Positions 27,697 to 35,958 of a DNA stretch of 64,000 bases are shown piece by piece. This stretch comes from Oscillospiraceae bacterium (GTDB taxonomy: Bacteria; Bacillota; Clostridia; Oscillospirales; CAG-272): the NCBI GenBank assembly GCA_015065105.1, contig SVQZ01000001.1:62001-126000 (forward strand), written 5' to 3'. Both the position numbers and the translations under genes were made by a program. Numbering within the stretch: the stretch's first letter is position 1; each line of letters starts with the position of its first letter. The notes under the pieces are model-generated. The model searched no databases. It was not told the DNA's origin and saw only the letters and a program-made list of their open reading frames with translations.

Positions 27697-27730
27697 AAAA
27701 AGCAAGTTGGAAAACCAACTTGCTTTTTGT
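27697..27730. terminator. Bidirectional terminator after DUF1540 gene
   Basis: AAAAAGCAAGTTGG / CCAACTTGCTTTTT with an AAAA loop; serves the convergent zinc-ribbon gene too. Confidence 0.93.
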
Positions 27731-27756
27731 TTATGGGAATTTACTAAGCGCTTTAA

Positions 27757-28221
27757 TTAATAACTCATAAAGCTTGACATAAAACCTAATCCTGCGCCTA
27801 AAGCAAGACCTGCAACAGTTAAAATGATATTTACTATAAAGAGAAGCACAGTAATAATTGACAAAATGATACCGACAAGAGCCTTGCTGTTCTTAAAGCC
27901 CGCTTCCTTTGATTTTTTGTTGCCTAAAAAACCTAACACAAAACCTGCAATACCCGCAAGAAAGCAAAAGCCCTGACCGATAAGACCGTATGTACCGCAG
28001 CAACAACAGCCTAATTCGATAACAGTTCCCGCAATGCCGATGATCATTGAAATAAGACCGAAGGTATTACCGGGATCGTCAGCAGATGAAGGCGCACTGT
28101 TTTCGGTTTCAGGTATTATTTCGGGGGTATAGAGATTATCTTCTTTAGTTAAGTTTTCTCCGCAACCCGAACAGAATGTAGCGTTGTCCTCGTTATATGC
28201 ACCGCATTTTTTACAAAACAT
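27757..28221 (-). CDS. Zinc-ribbon membrane protein
   Basis: 154 residues. The N-terminal zinc ribbon has two CxxC pairs (FCKKCGAYN and TFCSGCGENL, residues 3-6 and 17-20), followed by an acidic/Pro linker and then three or four hydrophobic segments with a CCCC run in the first. This is the common zinc_ribbon_2 plus DUF4190-like membrane architecture of Firmicutes. No specific function can be assigned. It starts at ATG 28221 with a GGAGG-type site. Confidence 0.75.
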   Translation of the reverse strand: MFCKKCGAYNEDNATFCSGCGENLTKEDNLYTPEIIPETENSAPSSADDPGNTFGLISMIIGIAGTVIELGCCCCGTYGLIGQGFCFLAGIAGFVLGFLGNKKSKEAGFKNSKALVGIILSIITVLLFIVNIILTVAGLALGAGLGFMSSFMSY

Positions 28222-28307
28222 TTATGAAAACCTCCAAAACAATAATATAATAATTATACCATAAAAAACAAATATTGCAATAAGATTCCGCAAAAAATCC
28301 AATATAT

Positions 28308-29216
28308 TTACTTATTTATGGCAAGAGAAGCCGCGCCTAAAAGTCCCGCTTCGTATTTTAATGCGGTCAGCACTATTTCAGCGTTTTTATTAGGCGAGGA
28401 AAACGCCTCGTTTCTGAATGCTTTGTGTATATCCTCTTCCATAAGATCAAAGCTCTGCATAACTCCGCCGCCCAAAACATAACGTCGGAGATTCAACAAA
28501 CTTGCGGCACTTCCTAAGCCCTTTCCTATGTATTCGCCTGTCTTTTTAAATACTTCAACGGCAAGCTTTTCGCCGTTACGGGCACGCTTTGATATTTCAA
28601 GCGCAGATATATTTTCTCCTGTAACAGCTTCATATCTGCGGGAAATAGCAGGGCCTGCCGCTACCCCCTCGACACAGCCTTTATGACCGCACGGGCACAA
28701 AGGACCGTTATCCTCTACTATAATATGACCTATTTCGCCTGCACCGCCGAATGCTCCGGAATAGACCTGTCCGTTAAGAACAAGTCCGCCGCCGACACCG
28801 TTAGATACGGTTACCCACAAATAATCACTACAATCCTTACATATACCGAAAACACTTTCCGCATACGCGCAGGCATTAACGTCATTTTCAATATATACCG
28901 AAAGACCAAGCTTTTCGGACATCCTCTCTGCTATAGGAAAATTACTTATACCGGAAAAGCAGGCATATACCCATATTCCGTTTTTCGGATCTGCAAGACC
29001 GGGTATAGTCATACCGCAGGAAACTGCTTTACATTCAGGATTTCTTTCTTTTAACAGAGTATATAGTTCAAGAATATACGATTCTATCGTTTCCTCTGTA
29101 AATTCCAAAGGAAAAATAAGCTTTTCCTTATCAATAATACTTCCCTTTTCATCAATAAAACCGCAAAGAAGCTTACTTCCTCCGATGTCACAGGCAAATA
29201 TTACATCTTTTTTCAT
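28308..29216 (-). CDS. ROK family sugar kinase (glucokinase-like)
   Basis: About 302 residues. ATP site FACDIGGSKLLCGFID at the N-terminus; sugar-binding ENDVNACAYAE; the ROK zinc motif CPCGHKGCVEGVAAG is complete, preceded by GEIGHIIVEDNGP with the substrate Glu and His. C-terminal GLGSAASLLNLRRYVLGGG. It is probably glucokinase or an N-acetylhexosamine kinase; the sequence does not settle which. No helix-turn-helix is present, so it is an enzyme and not a ROK repressor. ATG 29216 is preferred (GGCGGTG at 5 nt); the frame is open to 29237. Confidence 0.88.
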   Translation of the reverse strand: MKKDVIFACDIGGSKLLCGFIDEKGSIIDKEKLIFPLEFTEETIESYILELYTLLKERNPECKAVSCGMTIPGLADPKNGIWVYACFSGISNFPIAERMSEKLGLSVYIENDVNACAYAESVFGICKDCSDYLWVTVSNGVGGGLVLNGQVYSGAFGGAGEIGHIIVEDNGPLCPCGHKGCVEGVAAGPAISRRYEAVTGENISALEISKRARNGEKLAVEVFKKTGEYIGKGLGSAASLLNLRRYVLGGGVMQSFDLMEEDIHKAFRNEAFSSPNKNAEIVLTALKYEAGLLGAASLAINK

Positions 29217-29236
29217 TTTATCACCGCCTTGGATCA

Positions 29237-29265
29237 ATTATAGCATATATTAAAGCATTATGCAA
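29237..29265 (-). promoter_or_regulatory. Sigma-A promoter for the ROK kinase gene
   Basis: Minus strand: TTGCAT (29265-29260), 17-nt spacer, TATAAT (29242-29237). Confidence 0.75.
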
Positions 29266-29373
29266 CATATTCCTTTCATATTACATTTTGAACAAAGCTG
29301 TAGGTGATTTAAGGTATAATATTTACATATGATGAAAAATCGAAAAATAAATAAAAAAAGTAAAAAAAAAGAC

Positions 29374-29402
29374 TTGACAAAATGATTTCTTTTTGGTATT
29401 AT
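29374..29402 (+). promoter_or_regulatory. Promoter for tRNA-Thr
   Basis: TTGACA (29374-29379), 17-nt spacer, TATTAT (29397-29402), 16 nt before the mature tRNA 5' end. Confidence 0.85.
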
Positions 29403-29417
29403 ATACGGGTAGTTGAT

Positions 29418-29493
<76 letters not shown>

Positions 29494-29494
29494 G

Positions 29495-29529
29495 AAAAAA
29501 GAGCAAGTTGAAAGACTTGCTCTTTTTTT
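29495..29529 (+). terminator. Terminator after tRNA-Thr
   Basis: AAAAAAGAGCAAGT / ACTTGCTCTTTTTTT hairpin with a 6-nt loop. Confidence 0.93.
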
Positions 29530-29534
29530 GACTA

Positions 29535-29704
29535 AGTTTGCCCTTACGGGCAAGTGAAGTTGACTTCGGCAGTGAAGTTACTGCGTAGTGAAGTTTGCTT
29601 CGCAAGTGTTTTTTTGGCAAACTTAACTTCACTTTGCGGTAAAACCGCAAAACTTCACTATGGCGTAAGCCATAACTTCACATCGGCTTTGCCGATACTT
29701 CACT
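29535..29704. repeat. Mirror-arranged hairpin cluster (GTGAAGT / ACTTCAC)
   Basis: Left half: three GTGAAGTT units separated by mini-hairpins (TTGCCC-ttac-GGGCAA, TGacttcggCA, ACTgcgtAGT, TTGcttcgCAA). Right half: four ACTTCAC units separated by TTTGCGG-taaa-CCGCAAA, TATGGC-gtaa-GCCATA and ATCGGC-ttt-GCCGAT. Mini-stem sequences differ but all are self-complementary, so the cluster could fold as a branched structure or cruciform on either strand. It lies between the tRNA terminator and the pepD 3' end. Confidence 0.8.
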
Positions 29705-29751
29705 TTTAATTTGTGATTGTGCTTGTTTGCATATAAGTACAATAAAGACAA

Positions 29752-29777
29752 AAAAGGACTTCATTTGAAGTCCTTTT
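29752..29777 (-). terminator. Terminator after pepD
   Basis: AAAAGGACTTC / GAAGTCCTTTT with a 4-nt loop, T-rich on both sides. Confidence 0.85.
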
Positions 29778-29803
29778 GATTTATAGAAATTGCTCCGCTT
29801 TTC
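29752..29803 (-). ncRNA. Truncated copy (C) of the 3'-UTR RNA element
   Basis: In pepD sense, GGAGCAATTTCTATAAATCA precedes the terminator, matching the 3' end of copy A (GGAGCAATTTCCTATAAAT) and, less closely, copy B. Upstream, the pepD C-terminal codons read TCAGTATAAGAAAAGC where A and B have TCAGTACCCGAAGT, so the element is cut short or decayed by the coding region. Confidence 0.5.
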
Positions 29804-31237
29804 TTATACTGATTTTATAATAGAACAAAGCAAACGGTAGGTCCGTTCTACCGAAGCTATCTCCATTCTTTCGTCGGGTGAATGAATATCAAGAATATTC
29901 GGGCCTATCGAAATAATGTCGATGCCGGGGATTCTTGAGGATATAAGTCCACATTCGAGTCCTGCATGAAGTGCTTCGATCTTCGGCTTATATCCATACT
30001 GTTCCTCAAATTTCTCGATATACAAATCTCGGAGCTTTGAATCTGCCTTATAGTCCCAGCCCGGATATCTGTCACAGGTAACGTATTCGCAATTTAAAAG
30101 CTTTGCTATACGGGAGAACTCAAGAACAGTTGAATCAATTTCGTATTCATTATTTGAACGAATAAGATGAACCGCCTTGAAGCAACCGTTTTCAGCCTTT
30201 ACAATACCGAGATTGGAGGATGTTTGCACAAGACCCTCGATATGTCTTGACATTCTTAAAACACCGTTAGGCGCAATAAGGATCTCATTAATGATTCTTG
30301 TGGTATCAGCAAAGCTGAACATATTGCCGATATGCTTGTTTTTTGATGTATAAAGCTTAAAAATCTTTTCGTCATTCGAGAAGATTTTTTTCTTTTCGCG
30401 GATATATTCGGTTATGATATCGTTATAAAGCTCGGTATCTGTTACTGAAATAACAGCACTTGTCTCTCTCGGGATAGCATTATCCTTTGTACCGCCTTCA
30501 AGAGTAACAAGATTAAAGGGTTCACGCTCATACATTTTAGCAAGAAGCTGCGCCATAATAACTATAGCGTTCTCCTTGCCGGTATTGATCTCAACGCCCG
30601 AATGACCGCCCGAAAGACCCTTGATATCGATTCGCATAAGCTTATTCTTCTCGGATATTGCATCCGAGCTGAAGCTCATTTCAAGACGTACACCGCCCGC
30701 GCAGGAAACGAAGCTTATTCCCTCCTCTTCCGAATCGATATTGATCATAAGACGTGATTCTATATCCGAATAATCAAAGCCTATAGCACCTGTCATTCCT
30801 ACCTCTTCACCTGAGGTAAACAGACATTCAAGGTTAGGAAGTTCTTTATCATCGCTTGTAAGTAATGCAAGCATATAAGCCACGGCAACGCCGTCGTCGC
30901 CGCCGAGTGTTGTTCCCTTTGCCTTTATATAACCGTCCTCGGTATAAAGCTCGATTCCATCCTTTTCAAAATCGTGCTCTGTTCCGTTATTAGCCTGACA
31001 TACCATATCTGTATGTCCCTGTAAAAGCAGAGTGGAAGCATCGCTTCTCACCGAGGGCTTTTTAACTAAAATATTATTATACCCGTCTCTTCTGTATTTA
31101 AGGCCGTAATAATCAGCAACAGCGGCAATATAATCTACTACCGCTGTTTCGTTACCCGATCCACGGGGGATCGCTGATATTTCCTCAAAATACTTAAAGA
31201 CTTGCTTGGGTTCGATATCCTTAAGTATATATTCCAT
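29804..31237 (-). CDS. pepD: Aminoacyl-histidine dipeptidase (PepD, M20 family)
   Basis: Zinc dipeptidase (Xaa-His dipeptidase/carnosinase type), 477 residues, full length. Metal and catalytic motifs: LLQGHTDMVCQ (His, Asp), TTLGGDDGVAVAYMLALL (bridging Asp), LFTSGEEVGMTGA (Glu general base plus Glu), INIDSEEEG, the lid domain with GLSGGHSGVEIN, and LHAGLECGLISSR with the final His ligand region. ATG 31237 sits behind AGGAG, 2 nt after the corrinoid protein gene; the two are probably co-transcribed, although no metabolic link is obvious. Confidence 0.93.
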   Translation of the reverse strand: MEYILKDIEPKQVFKYFEEISAIPRGSGNETAVVDYIAAVADYYGLKYRRDGYNNILVKKPSVRSDASTLLLQGHTDMVCQANNGTEHDFEKDGIELYTEDGYIKAKGTTLGGDDGVAVAYMLALLTSDDKELPNLECLFTSGEEVGMTGAIGFDYSDIESRLMINIDSEEEGISFVSCAGGVRLEMSFSSDAISEKNKLMRIDIKGLSGGHSGVEINTGKENAIVIMAQLLAKMYEREPFNLVTLEGGTKDNAIPRETSAVISVTDTELYNDIITEYIREKKKIFSNDEKIFKLYTSKNKHIGNMFSFADTTRIINEILIAPNGVLRMSRHIEGLVQTSSNLGIVKAENGCFKAVHLIRSNNEYEIDSTVLEFSRIAKLLNCEYVTCDRYPGWDYKADSKLRDLYIEKFEEQYGYKPKIEALHAGLECGLISSRIPGIDIISIGPNILDIHSPDERMEIASVERTYRLLCSIIKSV

Positions 31238-31239
31238 AA

Positions 31240-31875
31240 TTACTCCTGACAGAATTTAAGTGCTGCGTCTGCTGCAGTAGCCGCATCGGGAGTAAAGCAG
31301 TCTGCGCCGATCTCATCACAGAACGCCTGTGTTACGGGAGCACCGCCGACCATGATCTTCACCTTATCGCGGATGCCTGCTTCTTCGCAAGCGGTAACAA
31401 CGTCCTTCATAACACCCATGGTAGTTGTGAGAAGCGCGGAAAGACATATAACCTTACAGTCCTCCTCGATCGCTGTCTTAACGAAATCCTCAACGGAAAC
31501 GTCAACACCAAGGTCGATAACCTCAAGTCCCTTACCCTCAAGCATCATGCCGACGAGATTCTTTCCGATATCGTGCATATCACCTGCAACGGTACCTAAT
31601 ACGACCTTACCTGAAGGCTTTACGTCATCGGAAACCAACAGGGGCTTGATAACCTCGACACCCTTCTTCATTGCTCTTGCTGCAACGAGAACCTCGGGTA
31701 CGTAAACCTCATTATTCTTAAACTTTTCACCTACAACATTCATACCGGCAAGAAGCGCATCATCAAGGATCTCCTTAGCGCTGTGACCCTCTTCGAGCGC
31801 CTGTGCAACCAAAAGCTTAACGTCCTTTGCTTTACCTGCCTGCATTTTTTCAGAAATTTCACAAATTATAGACAT
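31240..31875 (-). CDS. Corrinoid (B12-binding) protein of methyltransferase type
   Basis: About 211 residues with the standard two-domain layout of MtaC/MtbC/MtmC and MetH fragments: an N-terminal B12-binding helical cap (residues 1-85) and a Rossmann B12 domain with the axial-histidine motif GDMHDIGKNLVGMML (DxHxxG) near 100, the LGVDVSVEDFV and SALLTTTM segments, and VGGAPVTQAFCDEIGAD near the C-terminus. These proteins shuttle a methyl group between two partner methyltransferases. Neither partner nor an activating ATPase is in the window. ATG 31875 is chosen, 7 nt from GGAGGT. Confidence 0.9.
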   Translation of the reverse strand: MSIICEISEKMQAGKAKDVKLLVAQALEEGHSAKEILDDALLAGMNVVGEKFKNNEVYVPEVLVAARAMKKGVEVIKPLLVSDDVKPSGKVVLGTVAGDMHDIGKNLVGMMLEGKGLEVIDLGVDVSVEDFVKTAIEEDCKVICLSALLTTTMGVMKDVVTACEEAGIRDKVKIMVGGAPVTQAFCDEIGADCFTPDAATAADAALKFCQE

Positions 31876-32092
31876 CAAAATGACCTCCGTATTTAAAATA
31901 ACTCATTTATATTCGATTAAGTATAACATATTTTTATATTTATTACATCTATAATTTTGTAAATTTTTATTATACGCAAAACAATAATTGTTATTCATAT
32001 TTAAAAAATTAAGGAGCAAATTATATACAGACCATAATTTCATCGATTATAAATTTGAGGTTGGGTCAATAATCAGGAAAAGGAGTGAAAAA

Positions 32093-33259
32093 ATGAAAAG
32101 GAAAATATTAGTAAGAAGTACCTTCATATTACTGTCTTTATTTCTAATTTGTTCGGTAGTGATTACAGGCTATAACCATTCTATCCCCGACAGTATTTCT
32201 GTTTTTGCCGTTGAAGACGTCTCCTCGAAGGATATAGCGCCCTTCGTAAGTATTTCAACCGTGAAAAACGACGTTGCCGAAGCAAAGCTGTTCGGTGTGG
32301 TAAAATTAAAAAGCATTGACGTAAAGCTTCTTTGCGATAAAGAGGTTTACGTCGGCGGTATGCCTGTGGGCATAAAGCTATATACTGACGGAATTCTCAT
32401 ATCGGGGACCTCAGAGGTCGATACGAAGAGCAGAAACGTCAATCCGGGAGAGCTTGCAGGCTTAAAAGCAGGAGATATTATCAAAAAGATAAACGGTAAT
32501 GAGGTCGGCAGTATTTCTGACGTTCTGAATGCCGCAAAGGACAGCGGCGGCAAGGAAATACCGATTAAATATGAGCGTAACGGAAAGCTTTATGAAACAA
32601 AATTGATTCCTGTTAAATCTGTAAGCGAAGGGGTCTATAAATTAGGCTTATGGGTCAGAGACGGTACGGCAGGTATAGGAACTGTAACCTATATCGACCC
32701 TGAAAACAATGCTTTCGGAGGACTTGGACACGGTGTGTGCGATTCAGACACCGCAAGATTGCTTCCAATGAACCGAGGTGTTCTGTGCGACGTGACGATA
32801 AATAATGTTGATAAGGGCAAAAAGGGTGATCCGGGTGAATTACAGGGTTATTTTTCCGGTGAAGATAAAGGAGTTCTTATAAGCAATACAGACTTTGGTG
32901 TATTCGGTGCTTTTAACAGTATTGAAACAAAAAAACTCAAAAAGATAAAGATAGGGTTAAAGGATGAGTTAAAGCCGGGGCCTGCAACTATATTATGCAC
33001 ACTTTCAGACAACAATATTTGTGAATATGATATAGAAATTGAAAAGATTAATAATAATTCTAATCCGACTAAAAATTTTAATATTAAAGTAACGGACAAG
33101 GAGCTTATATCAAAAGCAGGCGGAATAGTACAGGGTATGTCGGGTTCCCCGATAATACAAAACGGAAAGCTTGTGGGCGCTGTTACGCACGTGCTTGTGG
33201 ATGACCCTACGAGAGGTTACGGTATTTATATTGAGAATATGCTCTCAAACTCAAATTGA
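32093..33259 (+). CDS. spoIVB: SpoIVB peptidase (sporulation serine protease)
   Basis: Secreted from the forespore to trigger SpoIVFB activation of pro-sigma-K. About 388 residues: N-terminal membrane anchor (residues 8-28), PDZ domain (LAGLKAGDIIKKINGNEVGSI), then the S55 peptidase domain with the FGGLGHGVCDSDT histidine region and the serine motif GMSGSPIIQNGKLVGAVTH, ending RGYGIYIENML. All SpoIVB hallmarks are intact. The reading frame is open from 31988, but ATG 32093 has AAAAGGAG at proper spacing and starts the anchor. spo0A and recN, the usual neighbours, are not here. A long perfect terminator follows. Confidence 0.94.
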   Translation: MKRKILVRSTFILLSLFLICSVVITGYNHSIPDSISVFAVEDVSSKDIAPFVSISTVKNDVAEAKLFGVVKLKSIDVKLLCDKEVYVGGMPVGIKLYTDGILISGTSEVDTKSRNVNPGELAGLKAGDIIKKINGNEVGSISDVLNAAKDSGGKEIPIKYERNGKLYETKLIPVKSVSEGVYKLGLWVRDGTAGIGTVTYIDPENNAFGGLGHGVCDSDTARLLPMNRGVLCDVTINNVDKGKKGDPGELQGYFSGEDKGVLISNTDFGVFGAFNSIETKKLKKIKIGLKDELKPGPATILCTLSDNNICEYDIEIEKINNNSNPTKNFNIKVTDKELISKAGGIVQGMSGSPIIQNGKLVGAVTHVLVDDPTRGYGIYIENMLSNSN

Positions 33260-33261
33260 AT

Positions 33262-33301
33262 AAATATCCCGGCTTTAATTATAATTAAAGCCGGGATATT
33301 T
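33262..33301. terminator. Long perfect terminator after spoIVB
   Basis: A 20-bp inverted repeat (AAATATCCCGGCTTTAATTA and its complement) with no spare loop; A/T tails on both sides. Confidence 0.9.
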
Positions 33302-33369
33302 AATTTTATTTTGTAACACAAACTAATGAAATAATATTCGTATTTTAATCAATTTTTACTCACAATATA

Positions 33370-33398
33370 TTGACAAGAATCTTCGATAGGTGTAAAAT
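33370..33398 (+). promoter_or_regulatory. Sigma-A promoter for paaK-ACT
   Basis: TTGACA (33370-33375), 17-nt spacer, TAAAAT (33393-33398). Confidence 0.82.
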
Positions 33399-33427
33399 AA
33401 ATACATCTTTTTTAAGGAGTGATCAAA

Positions 33428-34735
33428 TTGGCAAATTATTATCAGCCCGAGATAGAGACCGCCTCGGTTGAAGAAATCAAAGCTCTTCAGAGTGAAAAGC
33501 TTGTAAAGCAGGTCAAACGCGTTTATGAGAACGTTAAATATTACCGTGACCTCATGGATGAAAAGGGTGTTACACCCGATGACATAAAAGGTATAGAGGA
33601 TCTTCACAAGCTTCCCTTTCTCACAAAAGCTGATTTACGTAACGCATATCCTTACGGTCTTTTGGGAGCAGATCTTAAAGACTGTGTACGAATTCATTCA
33701 ACAAGCGGAACAACAGGTAAAAGAGTTATTGCTTTCTACACACAGAAAGATATAGATCTTTGGGACGATTGCTGTGCAAGAGCCATTGTTGCGGCAGGCG
33801 GAACAAATGAGGATATTTGCCAGATAGCGTACGGCTACGGTCTTTTCACAGGAGGTCTCGGACTTCACGGAGGAGCGCACAAGGTAGGCTGTCTCACACT
33901 TCCCATGTCCTCAGGTAACACAGAAAGACAGATAGAATTTATGCAGGACCTTAACTCAACTATTATCTGCTGTACCCCCTCATACGCGGCATACATAGGC
34001 GAGACCTTAAAGGAAATGGGTCTTTCTCCCGATGATATAAACCTCAAAGCAGGTATTTTCGGAGCAGAACCATGGACAGAGGAAATGAGACGCGATATCG
34101 AAAAATCTCTCGGTATCAAGGCATATGATATCTACGGTCTCACCGAATCCACCGGCCCCGGCGTTGCTTTTGAATGCGAGGAGCAGACAGGTATGCATAT
34201 AAATGAGGACCATTTCCTTGCAGAGATAATCGATCCCGAAACAGGAGAGGTTCTTCCCGAAGGCTCCAAGGGTGAATTGGTATTCACAAATCTCGACAAA
34301 GAAGGCTTCCCTCTTCTCCGCTACAGAACCCGTGATATCTGTGTTCTTTCAAGAAAGCCTTGCTCCTGCGGACGTACCTTTATCAAGATGGCTAAGCCTA
34401 TGGGCAGAAGCGATGATATGCTTATTATACGCGGTGTTAACGTATTCCCCTCACAGATAGAGACCGTACTTATCAAGGAAGGTTATTCCCCCAACTATCT
34501 TATCGAGGTTGACCGTGTCAAGAATAACGATACTCTTGACGTTTACGTTGAGCTCTCTCCCGAGCAGTTCTCTGATACAGTAAAGGATCTCCATGCAAAC
34601 GAAAAGTCTCTTGCCGATGCTATGATACAGATGCTTGGTATAAAGCCTAAGGTACATCTCGTTGCACCGAAGACCATTAAAAGAAGTGAAGGCAAGGCGG
34701 TTCGTGTAATCGACAAGAGAAAGCTTCACGATTAA
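33428..34735 (+). CDS. paaK: Phenylacetate-CoA ligase family protein
   Basis: AMP-forming aryl-acid CoA ligase, 435 residues. Motifs: IHSTSGTTGKRVIAFYTQ (P-loop-like), YGYGLFTGGLGLHGG, IFGAEPWTEEMR, YDIYGLTESTGPGVAFEC, RYRTRDIC and CSCGRTF, all typical of PaaK; C-terminal GVNVFPSQIETVL. In anaerobic gut Firmicutes such genes accompany oxidation of aromatic amino acids to aryl-acetates, usually beside indolepyruvate oxidoreductase; that partner is not in this window. The start is TTG 33428, 8 nt from AAGGAG; the GTG at 33419 overlaps the ribosome binding site. The ACT gene follows by 15 nt. Confidence 0.92.
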   Translation: MANYYQPEIETASVEEIKALQSEKLVKQVKRVYENVKYYRDLMDEKGVTPDDIKGIEDLHKLPFLTKADLRNAYPYGLLGADLKDCVRIHSTSGTTGKRVIAFYTQKDIDLWDDCCARAIVAAGGTNEDICQIAYGYGLFTGGLGLHGGAHKVGCLTLPMSSGNTERQIEFMQDLNSTIICCTPSYAAYIGETLKEMGLSPDDINLKAGIFGAEPWTEEMRRDIEKSLGIKAYDIYGLTESTGPGVAFECEEQTGMHINEDHFLAEIIDPETGEVLPEGSKGELVFTNLDKEGFPLLRYRTRDICVLSRKPCSCGRTFIKMAKPMGRSDDMLIIRGVNVFPSQIETVLIKEGYSPNYLIEVDRVKNNDTLDVYVELSPEQFSDTVKDLHANEKSLADAMIQMLGIKPKVHLVAPKTIKRSEGKAVRVIDKRKLHD

Positions 34736-34750
34736 GAAAGGAAAATTATA

Positions 34751-35173
34751 ATGAGTGTTAAACAAATTTCTGTATTCATTGAAAATAAAACAGGTAAATT
34801 AGCAGAGGCAACAAGATTTATTGCAGACCACAATATCAATCTTCGTGCCCTTTCTATAGCTGATACACAGGATTTCGGTATTCTCCGTATCATCTGTGAC
34901 GATCCTGATGCCGCCAATAAGGCATTACAGGACGGCGGTTATATTACCACGACCACCGAAGTTCTGGCGGCTTCTATAAGCGATAAGCCCGGCAGTCTTG
35001 CAACTATACTTGAAGTTCTGTCCGAAGCCAAGGTAGTTGTTGAATATACCTATGCATTCCTTTCCTCAAAGACCGGCGCATACATGATCTTCCGCGTTGA
35101 CGACAATCAGTGTGCTGCTGCAGCCCTTGCAGGTGCAGGAATCAAGACAGCAAACCAGAACGATCTCTTCTAA
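34751..35173 (+). CDS. Tandem ACT-domain protein
   Basis: 140 residues forming two ACT domains: VKQISVFIENKTGKLAEATRFI (residues 3-68) and VLAASISDKPGSLATILEVL (about 70-138). Both have the loop Gly typical of amino-acid-binding ACT domains. No catalytic or DNA-binding part is present. Stand-alone tandem ACT proteins next to paaK are frequent in Clostridia and are presumed to sense aromatic amino acids; the ligand here is inference. It ends the two-gene operon before the terminator at 35179-35210. Confidence 0.9.
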   Translation: MSVKQISVFIENKTGKLAEATRFIADHNINLRALSIADTQDFGILRIICDDPDAANKALQDGGYITTTTEVLAASISDKPGSLATILEVLSEAKVVVEYTYAFLSSKTGAYMIFRVDDNQCAAAALAGAGIKTANQNDLF

Positions 35174-35178
35174 TCAAA

Positions 35179-35210
35179 AAATGGGCTTTACCTTACAAGT
35201 AAGCCCATTT
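35179..35210 (+). terminator. Terminator after the ACT gene
   Basis: AAATGGGCTT / AAGCCCATTT with a 12-nt loop; the tail is short, and the next gene starts 12 nt later, so partial read-through is likely. Confidence 0.7.
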
Positions 35211-35222
35211 ATGCTTATAATT

Positions 35223-35906
35223 ATGAAAAAAACTTTAAAAATATTATTAATTGTAATTACAACTCTTTTTCTTTTATGTGTAACAGTTGTTCTCTGCATA
35301 AATCTTCACATTAAAAACAGTGTTAAGGATAATATCGTTGATCCAAAAGATGCAGAAACTATAGAAAACGCTGACTGCATACTAATATTAGGCTGCGGTG
35401 TCAGAGAGGACGGTACTCCGAGTCATATGCTTCATGACAGACTTGAGCGCGGTATCGAGCTTTACAAGCAGGGTGTTGCACCGAAGATTCTTATGAGCGG
35501 TGATCACGGAACAGCAGAATACGATGAGGTCAACACAATGAAGCAGTATGCCATAGATGCGGGTGTACCTTCAGAGGATATCTTCATGGATCATGCCGGC
35601 TTTAATACATATGATTCTATGTACCGCGCAAGAGAAATTTTCAAGGTAAAAAGACTTGTTATCGTTACACAAAAATACCATCTATACAGGGCGCTCTACG
35701 TTGCCGATTCGCTCGGTCTGGAGGCTTTCGGGATAAACGCGGATCTGCGTGAATACGTCGGCCAATGGACGAGGGATATCCGCGAGGTTGCCGCAAGAAT
35801 TAAGGATTTTGTAATTACTCTTTACAAGCCATTACCCGTTTGTCTCGGTGAAGAGATCCCTATATCGGGTGACGGAAACAAAACAAACGATAAGGAATTC
35901 AATTAA
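35223..35906 (+). CDS. SanA/YdcF-like DUF218 membrane-anchored protein
   Basis: 227 residues. N-terminal signal anchor (residues 3-26), then a DUF218 domain: ILILGCGVREDGTPSHML, LERGIELYKQGVAPKILMSGD, YDEVNTMKQYAIDAGVP, VTQKYHLYRALYVAD. SanA in enteric bacteria affects envelope barrier function (vancomycin sensitivity). The start at ATG 35223 lacks a Shine-Dalgarno sequence and follows the upstream terminator by 12 nt, so expression may depend on read-through. The C-terminus is a short polar tail. Confidence 0.87.
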   Translation: MKKTLKILLIVITTLFLLCVTVVLCINLHIKNSVKDNIVDPKDAETIENADCILILGCGVREDGTPSHMLHDRLERGIELYKQGVAPKILMSGDHGTAEYDEVNTMKQYAIDAGVPSEDIFMDHAGFNTYDSMYRAREIFKVKRLVIVTQKYHLYRALYVADSLGLEAFGINADLREYVGQWTRDIREVAARIKDFVITLYKPLPVCLGEEIPISGDGNKTNDKEFN

Positions 35907-35912
35907 ACGTTA

Positions 35913-35958
35913 TATCTCGCTGCCTACGGTATTAAAAGTACCTTTACGGCAGCGAGAT
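35913..35958. terminator. Large hairpin at the SPOCS gene stop
   Basis: ATCTCGCTGCC / GGCAGCGAGAT (11 bp) with an inner GGTA/TACC pair; the SPOCS stop codon (35924-35926) lies in the loop side. A short T-rich stretch follows on +. It may end both convergent genes. Confidence 0.55.
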
